DNA of 64,000 nt from Halopiger aswanensis (GCF_003610195.1 NZ_RAPO01000001.1:372001-436000), one strand, 5' to 3'; positions 8,492 to 18,276 are shown, counted from the first letter of the stretch. Translations and numbers: made by a program. The notes: generated from the sequence alone by a model not told the origin.

Positions 8492-8852
8492 CGCGCTGAC
8501 CGCCGCAATCGCGTCCAAGTACGCGTACATCCTGCTGTTCGTGCTGCTCGGCATCGGGCTCTACATGGTCATCGCCAACGAGAACCTCGTGAAGAAGCTG
8601 ATCGGCGTGAGCCTCTTCCAGTCGGCCATCTTCCTGTTTTTCATCGGGATGGCCTACGTCGACGGCGGCGCTGCGCCGATCGTCCCCGCCGACGGGCGGG
8701 TCGCGAGCCCGCTGCCGCAGGTCATCGTCCTGACCGCCATCGTCGTCGGGATCGCCCTGACGGCGGTCGGACTGGCGCTTGTCATCCGTATCTACTCGGA
8801 GTACGGGACGCTCCGCGAGGACACCCTTCGGGAGGTGCGTATCGATGAGTAG
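8484..8852 (+). CDS. mrpC: Mrp antiporter subunit C (NuoK-like)
   Basis: 122 residues, three membrane helices. NuoK/MrpC hallmarks: LFVLLGIGLYMVIANENLVK, KLIGVSLFQSAIFLFFIGMA, and SPLPQVIVLTAIVVGIALTA with the conserved DPLPQ-like turn. Functions as the NuoK-homologous subunit of the antiporter. It overlaps both neighbours by eight bases. Confidence 0.93.
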   Translation: MIDALTAAIASKYAYILLFVLLGIGLYMVIANENLVKKLIGVSLFQSAIFLFFIGMAYVDGGAAPIVPADGRVASPLPQVIVLTAIVVGIALTAVGLALVIRIYSEYGTLREDTLREVRIDE

Positions 8853-10431
8853 CGAACTCCTCGTGCCGCTGTTGATCGTCGCGCCGATCATCGCCGCGAC
8901 GCTGCCGGTCGCGCTCGGCCTGTGGACCGATCGGACGGGCTGGCCCGTCGCCGCGCTCACCACGATCGGTCTATTCGGCGCCGCCGCGTACATCGCACGT
9001 GACGTCTACGCCGGTGGCCGCGTGACCCACGAACTCGGCGGCTACCCCCGCCAGTACGGCATCCAACTCGTCGCCGACGAGTTCTCGATGCTCGTCGTCG
9101 TACTCGTGACCGCCGTCGCCCTCGGCGTCCTCGCGTACACGCGCCAGGGCGGCCCGCGCGGGAACACGTTCTACAGCGCCTACCTGCTGCTGACCGGCGG
9201 GCTGCTCGGCATCTCGCTGACCGGCGACGTGTTCAACCTGTTCGTCTTCCTCGAGATCACGAGCCTGGCGACCTACGCCTTAGTCGCCAGCGGCGACGGC
9301 CCGGAAGCGGCGGTCGCCGCCCTCAAATACCTTATCTTGGGGACCGTCGCCGCCTCGATGTACCTGATCGGCGTCGCGTTCGTCTTCATGGCGACGGGGA
9401 CGCTGAACATGGTCGAACTCGCTGCGGCGATTCCGGAGGCCGATCCGACGCTGATTCGGGCCGGCTTCGCGTTCATGATCGTCGGCTTCGCGACCAAGGT
9501 CGCCCAGTGGCCGCTGCACACGTGGCAGCCGAGCGCCTACAACCGGGCGCCCGACGGCGTCACGCCGCTGATCGCGGCGCTGGTCTCGACGGCCTCCGCC
9601 TACGCCTTCGGCCGGCTGATCGTCACCGTCTTCGAGGTCGACTACCTCGCCGCGATGCCGCGTGCGGGATCGATCGTCGTCACGATCGGCTGCGTCAGCG
9701 TCCTCGCGGGCACGGTGCTGGCCGTGATCCAGCGCGAGGTCAAGCGGATGCTCGCGTACTCGTCAGTTTCGCAGTTCGGTCTGGTGCTCGCCGCCTACGG
9801 GGTCGTCATCGCCGGCCAGTCCGAGACGGCCTTCGTCGGCGCCGCGATCCACCTCGTCGGCCACGGCCTGCTGAAGGCCGGACTCTTCCTCGGCGTCGCC
9901 CTCGTCGCGACGAGCTACGGGGCCCGCACCGTCGACGAGTACGCCGGCCTCGCGAAGGACCGCCCGTTCGCCGCCGGTTCGATCGCCGTGCTCCTGCTGG
10001 CGCTGGTCGGCGTCCCGCCGGGCGTCGGCTTCGTCGGCAAGTGGTACATCGCCGTCGGCGCCGTCCAGTCCGAACTGTGGCCCGTCGCCGCCGTGATCTT
10101 CCTCAGTACTATGCTCACCCTCGCCTACGCCGCACGCCTGCTCGAGAAGATGTACTTCACGCCGCCGGCGGCCGCCGACCGGCCCCACGCGCCCGAAACA
10201 GGCGTGGCCGCGACCGACGGCGGGACCGACGACGATTCGTCCGGACCTGCTGGCGCTCCCGGCACCGTCGACCCCGCCGCCGCGTTCCGAACCAAGGGGT
10301 CGCCCGACGCCGTCTCGACCGGCATGCTCGCGGTCGTCGTCGTCGCCGCGATCGCCGCCGTCGCGCTCGGTTTCGCCGGCGGGACGCTCGCCGATATGCT
10401 CGCCCCCTTCCTGACGGAGGTGTTTAACTGA
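8845..10431 (+). CDS. mrpD1: Mrp antiporter ND5/NuoN-like subunit D (first copy)
   Basis: 528 residues, about 14 transmembrane helices, of the proton-translocating NADH dehydrogenase subunit 2/4/5 family. ATG at 8845 is chosen, giving the usual eight-base overlap with mrpC. Ion-path residues visible: Glu in LFVFLEITSLATYALVAS and Lys in GFATKVAQWPLHTWQPSAY, then AVIQREVKRMLAYSSVSQFG and the His motif HLVGHGLLKAGLFLGVA. A hydrophilic loop of about 55 residues lies before the last helix. Confidence 0.92.
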   Translation: MSSELLVPLLIVAPIIAATLPVALGLWTDRTGWPVAALTTIGLFGAAAYIARDVYAGGRVTHELGGYPRQYGIQLVADEFSMLVVVLVTAVALGVLAYTRQGGPRGNTFYSAYLLLTGGLLGISLTGDVFNLFVFLEITSLATYALVASGDGPEAAVAALKYLILGTVAASMYLIGVAFVFMATGTLNMVELAAAIPEADPTLIRAGFAFMIVGFATKVAQWPLHTWQPSAYNRAPDGVTPLIAALVSTASAYAFGRLIVTVFEVDYLAAMPRAGSIVVTIGCVSVLAGTVLAVIQREVKRMLAYSSVSQFGLVLAAYGVVIAGQSETAFVGAAIHLVGHGLLKAGLFLGVALVATSYGARTVDEYAGLAKDRPFAAGSIAVLLLALVGVPPGVGFVGKWYIAVGAVQSELWPVAAVIFLSTMLTLAYAARLLEKMYFTPPAAADRPHAPETGVAATDGGTDDDSSGPAGAPGTVDPAAAFRTKGSPDAVSTGMLAVVVVAAIAAVALGFAGGTLADMLAPFLTEVFN

Positions 10432-12347
10432 TGGTTGCTGACATTCGACCGCTCGCCGCCGTCCTCGTGTCGGCGGTCGCGATCGTCCTGATCGTCGCAT
10501 CGCATCGCCGACCGAACCTCCGCGAGAGCTGGTCCGTCCTGGCCGCCCTCGGGAAGTTCGGTCTCGTCGCCAGCATGCTCCCCGGCGTGCTGAACGGCAC
10601 CGTCTACGAGTGGAGCCTCTACGAGGCGACGGGGATTCAGTTCCTCGAGGGACTGGACTTCGCGCTGCGGGCGGATCCGCTGGGAATCTTCTTCGCCCTG
10701 CTGGCGAGTTTCCTCTGGATCTTCACGTCGTTCTACGCCGCCGGCTACATGCGCGGGCTCGACGAGCACGCCCAGACCCGGTTCTTCGCGGCCTTCGCGG
10801 CCAGCCTCTCGAGCGCCGTGGGGATCGCCTTCGCGGCGAATCTGGTGACGATCTTCGTCTTCTACGAGCTGCTGTCGCTGGTGACCTACCCGCTGGTCGC
10901 CCACAACGAGGACGACGAGGCCCGCATCGCCGGCCGGAAGTACATCACGTACACGTTCTTCGGCGGCGGGGTCTTCCTGCTGGCGGGCACCGTCATGGTC
11001 TACTGGCTGACGAGCCTGGTCGGCGACCCGACGCTGGCCTTCGAGGCCGGCGGGATGGCGGCGCTGGCCGAGGCGGCCCAGGCGGAACCGGTCTACGCGC
11101 AGGCCGCCTTCTTCCTGCTGATCCTCGGGTTCGGCGTCAAGGCCGCGCTGATGCCGCTGCACTCGTGGCTCGCGGACGCGATGGTCGCGCCGACGCCCGT
11201 CTCCGGACTGCTCCACGCGGTCGCGGTCGTCAAGTCCGGGGCTTTCGGTATCTCGAGAGTGATTCTCGAGGTCTACGGCCCCGGGCTGATCTACGATCTG
11301 CCGCTGGACGTGCCCGGCATCGGCGAAGTTGGCCTCAATATCCCGGTTGCGATCGTCGCCGCGTTCACGCTGACCGCGGCCAGCATCATCGCGATGCGCA
11401 AGGACCACCTCAAGCGCCGGCTCGCCTACTCGACGACGGCGCAGCTGTCGTACATCGTGCTCGGGCTGTCGCTGTTGCACCCCTACGCGATCGTCGGCGC
11501 CCTGTTCCACATCCCGGCCCACGCGTTCGCGAAGCTCACGCTGTTCTTCTGCGCCGGCGCCATCCACGTCGAGACCCACACCGACTACATCAGCGAGATG
11601 GCCGGCATCGGCAAGCGCATGCCGCTGACGCTGTCGGCGTTCACGATCGGCGCGGCCGGGATGGCCGGGCTGCCGCCGATCGCCGGCTTCGTCAGCAAGT
11701 TCTACATGCTCATCGGTGCCGGCGACGTCGGCGGCAGCTACTGGCTGTTCGCCGGTGCGCTCTTGCTCTCGGCGGTGCTCAACATCGGCTACTTCTGGCC
11801 GGTCGTCTACACCGCCTTCTTCGAGAGCGAGGACCGCCACGACGCCAAGCCGTTCCTCGAGTTCCCGCGGGGTGGCCTCGTCGAATCGTACGGTGACGAC
11901 GCGGAAGCCGTCGCCGACGGCGGCGAGAGCGAGACCGACCGCTCGGAGACCGCCGACGCCTCGCGGGCCGACGAAACCGACGCCGAGTCCGAGGACGCGG
12001 ACGACTACGAGTACGCCGTCGACCGATACCCGAGCGACGCCGACGTCCCCGGGGGCGCGGGTGAACACGTCAGCAGCATCGACCACCACGGCGACCACGA
12101 CGACCACCTCACCGGCGGCCCGCCGGCCGGCCGGTGGCCGCGTCGCTCGCCGTTCGCGGAGAGCACGTGGCTCATGCTCGCGCCCATCGCCATCATCGCG
12201 ACGGGTGCGGTCGTGCTCGGGATCGTTCCCGACCACGCGGTCTTCCTCGACCTCGCGGTGCGGATCGTCGAGGGCGTCTTCGGGATGTCCTTCGACGAAC
12301 TGGAAGCCGTTCCCTTCGACCAACTCCTGACGGAGGTGAGTAACTGA
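10431..12347 (+). CDS. mrpD2: Mrp antiporter ND5/NuoL-like subunit D (second copy)
   Basis: 638 residues with the antiporter module signatures: FYELLSLVTYPLVAHNEDDE (Glu of TM5), FGVKAALMPLHSWLADAM with the key Lys, PTPVSGLLHAVAVVKSGAFG with a second Lys, and KRRLAYSTTAQLSYIVLGLS. Near the C-terminus a roughly 120-residue acidic and His-rich loop (for example SSIDHHGDHDDH) sits between the last helices, on one membrane face. The ATG shares its A with the mrpD1 stop codon. Confidence 0.92.
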   Translation: MVADIRPLAAVLVSAVAIVLIVASHRRPNLRESWSVLAALGKFGLVASMLPGVLNGTVYEWSLYEATGIQFLEGLDFALRADPLGIFFALLASFLWIFTSFYAAGYMRGLDEHAQTRFFAAFAASLSSAVGIAFAANLVTIFVFYELLSLVTYPLVAHNEDDEARIAGRKYITYTFFGGGVFLLAGTVMVYWLTSLVGDPTLAFEAGGMAALAEAAQAEPVYAQAAFFLLILGFGVKAALMPLHSWLADAMVAPTPVSGLLHAVAVVKSGAFGISRVILEVYGPGLIYDLPLDVPGIGEVGLNIPVAIVAAFTLTAASIIAMRKDHLKRRLAYSTTAQLSYIVLGLSLLHPYAIVGALFHIPAHAFAKLTLFFCAGAIHVETHTDYISEMAGIGKRMPLTLSAFTIGAAGMAGLPPIAGFVSKFYMLIGAGDVGGSYWLFAGALLLSAVLNIGYFWPVVYTAFFESEDRHDAKPFLEFPRGGLVESYGDDAEAVADGGESETDRSETADASRADETDAESEDADDYEYAVDRYPSDADVPGGAGEHVSSIDHHGDHDDHLTGGPPAGRWPRRSPFAESTWLMLAPIAIIATGAVVLGIVPDHAVFLDLAVRIVEGVFGMSFDELEAVPFDQLLTEVSN

Positions 12348-14215
12348 TGGCATCCGGATTCGAACTCGAGTTCCTCTCGATGGCCTACCCGCCGCTGCTC
12401 ATCTTCGCGGCGGCGCTGCTCGTGCTCGTACTACCCCGGCTCGCCGGCTTCGCCGTCGGCGCACTCAGCCTCGCGGCCGTGCTTGCGATTTCGCTTGTCG
12501 CGCCCGGCGGCGAGCATCTGGGCGGAACCTTCCTCGGCTTCGAGGTCGTCCCGTTCTACGTCGACGACTTCTCCCGGATGGTCGGGCTCGGCCTCGGCTT
12601 CCTCGGGATCTGTAGCGTCATCTACGCCTACTCGAGCAAGGCGAGCAAGACGCTGACCGCCTTCGCCTTGATCTACGTTGCCTCGTCGATCGGGGCGGCC
12701 TTCGCGGGCGACTGGCTCGTGCTCCTGTTCATGTGGGAGCTGATGGCCGTCACGAGCACGCTCGTCGTCTGGCACTACGGCGGCGAGGCGGTCCGGGCCG
12801 GCTTCCGGTACGCCGTCTTCCACGGCACGGGCGGCGTGCTCGTGATGCTGGCGGTTGCGGTTCACTACGTCGAAGTCGGTTCCTTCCTCTACGCGGCCAA
12901 CGAGGGGATCGCGAGCGGGATTCCGGAACTGCTCGCGGTGCTGGGAATGGGCGTCAACGTCGCATTCATCGGCTTCCACATCTGGCTGCCCGACACCTAC
13001 CCGCGGCCCCACATCGCGGCGTCGGTGTTCCTCTCCGTGTACACGACCAAGACGAGCGCGTTCGTCCTCTACCGGGCGTTCCCGATCGGCGCCGAGAGCG
13101 ACCTCGGCATCTACATCGCGTACATGGGCGGTCTGATGTCGGTCTACGGCGCCACCTTCGCCCTGCTCCAACACGACATGCGGGCGCTCCTCTCGTATCA
13201 CATCCAGGCCCAGCTCGGCTACATCGTCGCCGGAATCGGGATGGGGGCCTGGATGGTCGAGAGCGAGATCGCCGTTGCCGGGGCCATGAGCCACCTGTTC
13301 AACAACATCCTGTTCAAGAGCCTGCTGTTCATGGCCGTCGGCGTCGTCATCTACCGGACCGGCGAGGAAGACCTCTACAAGCTGGGCGGGCTCTGGCGCG
13401 AGATGCCCCTGACCGCGATCGGGTTCGGCCTCGGCGCGCTCTCGATCACCGCGATTCCGGGCTTCAACGGCTACGTCAGTAAGGGGATGCTCTTCGACGC
13501 GGCCGATCCCCACTACTACGGGATCGCGGCGTCCGAACCGCTGTACTACCTGCTCTGGATCGGCGCGATCGGCACCCTCCTGTCGTTCATCAAGCTCGGC
13601 TACTACGTCTTCTTCCACGGGGAGAGCGATATCTCGGTCCCCGACGCCAAGCCGGGACAGACCGTCGCGATGCTCGGCCTCGGCGCGGCCTGCGTCCTCT
13701 TCGGCGTCTGGTGGCAGGGCCTGGCCGACCTCGCGCCGACGATCCACGGGCACGGCGGCGAGTTCTCGTTCGCCTACCCCAACGACGGCGAGGGTCACCT
13801 GCACCCATACAGCGCGAGCCACCTCGAGACGGCGGGAATCCTGACGGGCGTGGCGCTCGTCACCTTCGTGATCGTCCGCAAGCCGCTCTCGAAGCTCGAT
13901 CTGCCGGATCCGGCGTCGGTCGTCTACCCGGCCGGCTACTATCTCGGCCGCTGGTCGATGATCGCGACGACCGAACTGTACGCGCTTGTCGACGCAATCG
14001 TCGTCGCGGGCGTCAAGCGCTGCTACTGGATCGGCAACAATCCGGTGCTCGCGGTCAACGCGGCCGCGCGCCGGATGCCGATGGTCGACGCCGACGAGCG
14101 CCGTCCCGCTGACGGCGGCCGTCCGTCGACGCTGCCTCTCCGAATGGGTATCGGCACGACCGTCCTCGTGTTGACGCTCGTGCTGACGGTGATCCTGTGG
14201 CTGCTCGTTAGCTGA
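12347..14215 (+). CDS. mrpD3: Mrp antiporter ND5-like subunit D (third copy)
   Basis: 622 residues, third ND5/NuoL/N-like subunit and last gene of the operon. Signatures: LFMWELMAVTSTLVVWHYG (TM5 Glu), FIGFHIWLPDTYPRPHIAAS, SVYTTKTSAFVLYRAFP (Lys), and QHDMRALLSYHIQAQLGYIV. It is more diverged from NuoL than mrpD2 (the usual TPVSALLHA reads RPHIAASVFLS). A short final helix (TTVLVLTLVLTVILWLLV) ends the protein. Three such subunits probably replace the bacterial MrpA + MrpD pair. Confidence 0.9.
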   Translation: MASGFELEFLSMAYPPLLIFAAALLVLVLPRLAGFAVGALSLAAVLAISLVAPGGEHLGGTFLGFEVVPFYVDDFSRMVGLGLGFLGICSVIYAYSSKASKTLTAFALIYVASSIGAAFAGDWLVLLFMWELMAVTSTLVVWHYGGEAVRAGFRYAVFHGTGGVLVMLAVAVHYVEVGSFLYAANEGIASGIPELLAVLGMGVNVAFIGFHIWLPDTYPRPHIAASVFLSVYTTKTSAFVLYRAFPIGAESDLGIYIAYMGGLMSVYGATFALLQHDMRALLSYHIQAQLGYIVAGIGMGAWMVESEIAVAGAMSHLFNNILFKSLLFMAVGVVIYRTGEEDLYKLGGLWREMPLTAIGFGLGALSITAIPGFNGYVSKGMLFDAADPHYYGIAASEPLYYLLWIGAIGTLLSFIKLGYYVFFHGESDISVPDAKPGQTVAMLGLGAACVLFGVWWQGLADLAPTIHGHGGEFSFAYPNDGEGHLHPYSASHLETAGILTGVALVTFVIVRKPLSKLDLPDPASVVYPAGYYLGRWSMIATTELYALVDAIVVAGVKRCYWIGNNPVLAVNAAARRMPMVDADERRPADGGRPSTLPLRMGIGTTVLVLTLVLTVILWLLVS

Positions 14216-14323
14216 CCGGCTGCCCGACCCTCATCCGCCCTTCCGTTGCCGCGTGCTTCTGCTCGATTCCGATCCACCGAGGAGCAGTCGCTGCGCACGG
14301 AAATTCGAGAAAAGCCGTCTCTC

Positions 14324-15496
14324 TCAGTCGCCGTCGCTCGAGCCGTCGACGCGGGATTGCGGATCCGCCGCCGACGGCGACTCGAGTACCACCGGTCGCG
14401 TCTCCGTCTCGGGGACGGCCGTCGAGCGCTCGAGGACCGACACCGACCCTGAGCCGGCGTCGGCGCCCGCAGTAGCGGTTTCGCGCTGCGATCGGTCGAC
14501 AACGGTCTCGTCGCGGACTACCCGCGGCGTGAGGTACTCGCCGTCGACGTCGATCCCGGCCGCCGAACAGAGTCGTTTGAGCACCGAACGGGCCCCCTCG
14601 GTCGTAATCGCCGGCGGGGCGATCGACCGCTCGCGGGCGAGTTCGGTCGCCGTCCGCTCCTTGAGCAGGGCCTCGATCTCTTCGTCGTCGTAGCCGCGCT
14701 CGCGCAGCACCGTGCGGACGCGGCCGGCGATCGACGGCGCGTGGCGGGTCGGGAACAGCGGCCAGTCGTTCGACGGCGGGTCGAGCGCGACCCGGTACCG
14801 GCGCAGCGGCGTTCGTGCAGCGGCGAGCAGGGAGACGTCCTCGAGTTGCTGCGAGCGCCCGAGCACGCGGATCGTTCCGGTGTAGAAATCGACGTCGTCC
14901 CAGGTCGCGCCCGTCCGGCGGTCGTCCTGGGGGACTCGGAACAGTTCGGAGCCCCGGGCGCCGGAGTGGGCGAGGACGGCGACCATCGCGTACTCGCGCA
15001 ACCGGTCGCGGCGCTCGTCGCGGGACGTCCCGTCGCGACCGCGGTCGGCCTCGAGCGCTCGGTCGCGGACGTACGCCTCGAGTCGGCGACGCTGCTCGGC
15101 CGTCCACTCGCGGTCGGGACGGGATTCGTCGCTCGGCAGCGGTGCCGTCGCCGCCTCTGCGGCGGCCGGGTTCTCCGCGATGATGTCGCTGCGGGCACAC
15201 CACGAGAGGAACGCGCGGACGACGGCGTAGTAGGTGCCGGCCGTCGCGGGCGCGTACTCCCCGCGGTCGGCGCGGTCGCGCAACTCGCGCGCGTACGATC
15301 GCATGTGGTCGGTCTCGAGCGCCGACACCGATCGTACGCCGTGTTCGTGCTCGAGCCAGTCGACGAACCGCTCGAGGATCAGTTCGGCCTTGGCGGCGTA
15401 CGTGCCGCCCGTGTCCGGGCCGCTCGAGTCGCCGACCGCCTTCCGGCGGAGGTAGATCTCGGCGGCGTCCGCGAGCGCGGCGTCGATGTCGCTCAT
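14324..15496 (-). CDS. Integrase-like protein lacking the C-terminal catalytic box
   Basis: 390 residues. The N-terminal ~110 residues form a SAM-like core-binding domain (AKAELILERFVDWLEHEHG, YAPATAGTYYAVVRAFLSWC). The catalytic domain begins near residue 130 and keeps the first arginine (HSGARGSELFRV, R181). After YLTPRVVRDETVV (about residue 321) the expected H-x-x-R, LRHxS and final tyrosine are missing; the last 60 residues are an acidic, Ser/Thr-rich tail. It is likely a DNA-binding protein derived from an integrase, or a decayed recombinase. No other frame encodes the missing part. No tRNA or att site is seen beside it. Confidence 0.75.
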   Translation of the reverse strand: MSDIDAALADAAEIYLRRKAVGDSSGPDTGGTYAAKAELILERFVDWLEHEHGVRSVSALETDHMRSYARELRDRADRGEYAPATAGTYYAVVRAFLSWCARSDIIAENPAAAEAATAPLPSDESRPDREWTAEQRRRLEAYVRDRALEADRGRDGTSRDERRDRLREYAMVAVLAHSGARGSELFRVPQDDRRTGATWDDVDFYTGTIRVLGRSQQLEDVSLLAAARTPLRRYRVALDPPSNDWPLFPTRHAPSIAGRVRTVLRERGYDDEEIEALLKERTATELARERSIAPPAITTEGARSVLKRLCSAAGIDVDGEYLTPRVVRDETVVDRSQRETATAGADAGSGSVSVLERSTAVPETETRPVVLESPSAADPQSRVDGSSDGD

Positions 15497-15726
15497 GGGT
15501 GAATCACTCCGGCGTTCGGGTCCGGCGCTCGGTATTCCACGCTCGAAGCCGAACCGGCCCGAGCGGGTGGTTTCAGCGGCGTCGCTCCGAGGGCCATTTC
15601 GGCGAACCGACGCGGTGGTTCGGAATCGCCACGGTACCGCATTCGTTCGCTACTGTCATACCGGGCTAAATCTGTGTTTCGGTATTATGCACCCAAAAAG
15701 TAATTGATATTTGCTACGACGGTCGC
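15497..15726. other. Intergenic region between integrase-like and ZIP genes
   Basis: About 230 bases, GC-rich near the integrase-like gene start and AT-rich from about 15650 onward. The AT-rich part includes, on the minus strand, GCATAATACC (about 15686-15695), which could be a TATA box for the integrase-like gene with a long leader. I see no gene here. Confidence 0.4.
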
Positions 15727-16524
15727 TTATATCGACAGCAGCGGGAGCATGACCCCGACGCCGACGGCGAGCCCGCCGACGAGTTCCCGTCGTCCGCCGC
15801 CCGGCAGTCCTGCGCCGAGGTCGAGCGCTTCCGGGATGAACTCGGTGAGGACGAGGTAGATCATCGCGCCCGCCGCGAACCCGAAGCCGTAGGGGAGAAA
15901 CTCCCGGGCGACGCGGACGAAGCTAAAGGCGATGACGGCGCCGATCGGTTGGGGCAGGCTCGAGAAGACGGCCCACCAGACGAGCTTCCAGTCGTCGACG
16001 CCCATCGACGTGAGCGGGATCGCGATCGCGGTCCCCTCGGGCACGTTGTGGATCGAGATCGCGATCGTCATGAAAATCGCCAGCAGCGGCACCGTAAAGC
16101 CGAACAGCGCGATCCCGCCCTCGAGGCCGAGATCGGCGAAGGAGACGCCGATGGCGACCCCCTCCGGAAAGCTGTGGACGGTCAGGATGCCGAGGATGAG
16201 CACGAGTTTCTTGAAGTTCGCCTCTTCGTACTCCCGGGGATCGATGTCGACGTCGAGCAGGACCTCGTGGGCGACGACGACGAGGACGACGCCGGCCGCC
16301 AGGCCGACGACCAGCTGCCCCGGCGTTCCTTCGGCCAACCCTTCGTCGACGAGGCCGAACACGGACGCCGAGAGCATGATCCCCGACGCGATCCCCCACA
16401 GGACGACGTTCCGGCGGTCGCTGATCGACTCGAAGAACAGAAACGGGATCGCTCCGATGCCGGTCGCCAGTGCGGTGACGAGTCCGGCGACGAACACCAG
16501 CGCGAGGTTCTCGAGGAGACTCAT
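15727..16524 (-). CDS. ZIP family divalent metal transporter
   Basis: 265 residues, about eight transmembrane helices. The ZIP metal-path motifs are clear: HSFPEGVAIGVSFADLG in helix 4 and SIHNVPEGTAIAIPLTS in helix 5, plus EVLLDVDIDPREYEEAN in a short loop. It probably imports Zn2+ or similar ions across the cytoplasmic membrane, as ZupT-like proteins do. Single gene; the next gene upstream on this strand starts well away at 18250. Confidence 0.92.
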   Translation of the reverse strand: MSLLENLALVFVAGLVTALATGIGAIPFLFFESISDRRNVVLWGIASGIMLSASVFGLVDEGLAEGTPGQLVVGLAAGVVLVVVAHEVLLDVDIDPREYEEANFKKLVLILGILTVHSFPEGVAIGVSFADLGLEGGIALFGFTVPLLAIFMTIAISIHNVPEGTAIAIPLTSMGVDDWKLVWWAVFSSLPQPIGAVIAFSFVRVAREFLPYGFGFAAGAMIYLVLTEFIPEALDLGAGLPGGGRRELVGGLAVGVGVMLPLLSI

Positions 16525-16636
16525 CCGGATTCGAACGGTGGAACTCGTCGGTTAAATCACCGCGGCTCGTTCCCTTCCGTCGGGAACTCGAGGTGACTGC
16601 GTGATTCTCGCGGGCTCACGACTCGGCGCTCCCGCG

Positions 16637-18250
16637 TCACTCGAGATACCCCAGGTCGGCGAGTCGATCCTCGACCGCCTCGTCGGCGGTCGCGACCGCG
16701 TCCTGATTGTCGGCCCGGGAGTACGACTGCGTCCCCGTCGAGTCGACGCAGGGGAGCGGCTGGCCGTCCATCCGGTCGTCGATCGGCACACCCAGCGACG
16801 CCAGAACGGTCGGCGCCACGTCGAACAGGTGCGGCTCGCCGAGGTCGGCCGTCGAGTCGATCGCCGCGCCCCGGGCCGCGAACGTCCCTTCGAGCTTGTG
16901 GTTCCACGGCTCCGACGGCGGGCCGAACGGCTCGTCCCGCAGCGTCGCCGAGAGGAAGTGCTCGAAGTCGGCCGGGATCGCCACGATATCGACCGCGTGT
17001 TCGCTCTCGGGCCCGTGGAAGAACTCCTCGCGCGGGCGCACTGTCTCGAAGACCGGCTCGCCGTCGGGCGTCGTCACCGAGCGGAGCGCGTCGATGACGC
17101 GGGTCCGAACCGTCTCGTACTCCTCCTGGGGCACGACGCCGTTCGGTTCCCGCCCCTCGAGGTTGAGCCGAACGCCGAGTTCGATCCGCGAGCGGACGTA
17201 GGCCGTCGATTCCGGGAAGTCGACCTGCGTCGCGCCGGCGTTGACGAGGCCGGTCGGGGCGTAGGCCGCGACGAGGTCGTAGACGCCGAGGCGCTCGAGG
17301 AGGGCGCCGATGCGCTGGCTCGTGAGGCCGGCCTTCGCGGCGGTCGCCATGGCACGCTCGGCGGGGCCGGGGTCGTACTCGGTGCTGTCTTCGCCTTGCT
17401 TGAGGTTGTCGTCGCGAACCGTCGCCCACGTGGGCATCCCCTCGCCGCCGTTTTCGGTCTCGACGAGTCCCTCCTCGTGGAGGTAGTCGTTGATCCGAAA
17501 CTCGTAGCCGTCGTAGGGTCCCATCCCGTGGTCGCTCGCGACGATCACGGTGTCGGGGTCGTGGGTCTCGAGAATCTCTGCGAGTTGGCGGTCGACCTGC
17601 CGGTAGATCGTTCGGATCGCCGCGTCGTTCTCGGGCTCCTCGTGGAAGATCGAGTCAGTGCCCTGGAACTCGACGAAGCCGAACTCGGGGTCGAATCGGT
17701 CGGCGAGATAGCGGAACGCCTCGCCGCGCATGCGGGCGCAGTCGGCGTAGGCGGCTCCGAGGTCGGCCGCATCTTCGTCCGGGTAGACGCGGTACTCGCC
17801 GAGTTCGTCGCGGACGTCCGCGAGGAGTCCAGAGGGGTGGCAGTCGGGGTTTTCCGGCGCGGTGTAGCCGGGGATCAACGCGCCGTCGAACTCCCGCGGT
17901 GGGTGCGTGACGGGAACGTTGACGACGACGCTCGTGATGCCGTGTTCGGAGAGTAGTTCCCACAGCGCCCGCTCGCGGACGTCGCTGGCGTTGACCACGT
18001 CCCAGTCGTAGCCGTCGAAGGAGAGAAAGCCGAAGACGCCGTGCTTGCCGGGGTTCTTGCCGGTGTACAGCGACGGCCACGCCGAGGCGGTCCACGGCGG
18101 GATCTGGGACTCGAGCGGACTGCTCGCGCCCTGCTCGTAGATCGACTCGAGCGCGGGAAGGTCGCCGTCCTCGAACATCGGTGCCAACACGCGGTCGCAG
18201 GCGGCGTCGATGCCGACGAGCAGCGTTCGGAGGGAAGATCCGTCGTCCAT
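16637..18250 (-). CDS. Alkaline phosphatase superfamily / type I phosphodiesterase-like enzyme
   Basis: 537 residues of the nucleotide pyrophosphatase/phosphodiesterase branch. LLVGIDAACDRVLAPMF carries the first metal Asp. PPWTASAWPSLYTGKNPGKH has the Thr/Ser nucleophile region. FVEFQGTDSIFH and TVIVASDHGMGPYDGYEF give further metal ligands, with HLFDVAPTVLASLG near the C-terminus. No signal peptide, so it is probably cytoplasmic. Homologues are common in haloarchaeal polysaccharide and glycosylation regions, where they may process nucleotide sugars or phosphorylated glycans. That role is inference from the neighbouring genes. Confidence 0.85.
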   Translation of the reverse strand: MDDGSSLRTLLVGIDAACDRVLAPMFEDGDLPALESIYEQGASSPLESQIPPWTASAWPSLYTGKNPGKHGVFGFLSFDGYDWDVVNASDVRERALWELLSEHGITSVVVNVPVTHPPREFDGALIPGYTAPENPDCHPSGLLADVRDELGEYRVYPDEDAADLGAAYADCARMRGEAFRYLADRFDPEFGFVEFQGTDSIFHEEPENDAAIRTIYRQVDRQLAEILETHDPDTVIVASDHGMGPYDGYEFRINDYLHEEGLVETENGGEGMPTWATVRDDNLKQGEDSTEYDPGPAERAMATAAKAGLTSQRIGALLERLGVYDLVAAYAPTGLVNAGATQVDFPESTAYVRSRIELGVRLNLEGREPNGVVPQEEYETVRTRVIDALRSVTTPDGEPVFETVRPREEFFHGPESEHAVDIVAIPADFEHFLSATLRDEPFGPPSEPWNHKLEGTFAARGAAIDSTADLGEPHLFDVAPTVLASLGVPIDDRMDGQPLPCVDSTGTQSYSRADNQDAVATADEAVEDRLADLGYLE

Positions 18251-18276
18251 CGCTCGGTCGTACCCCGTGCCGGGTC

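Noticed and set aside
10125-12353. 742-codon minus-strand frame over the mrpD2 gene
   Set aside because: Antisense shadow: low-complexity Asp/Arg/Glu-rich protein opposite a conserved membrane protein.
14324-15496. Integrase marking an active mobile element
   Set aside because: The catalytic C-terminal box is missing and there are no att repeats or cargo on either side.
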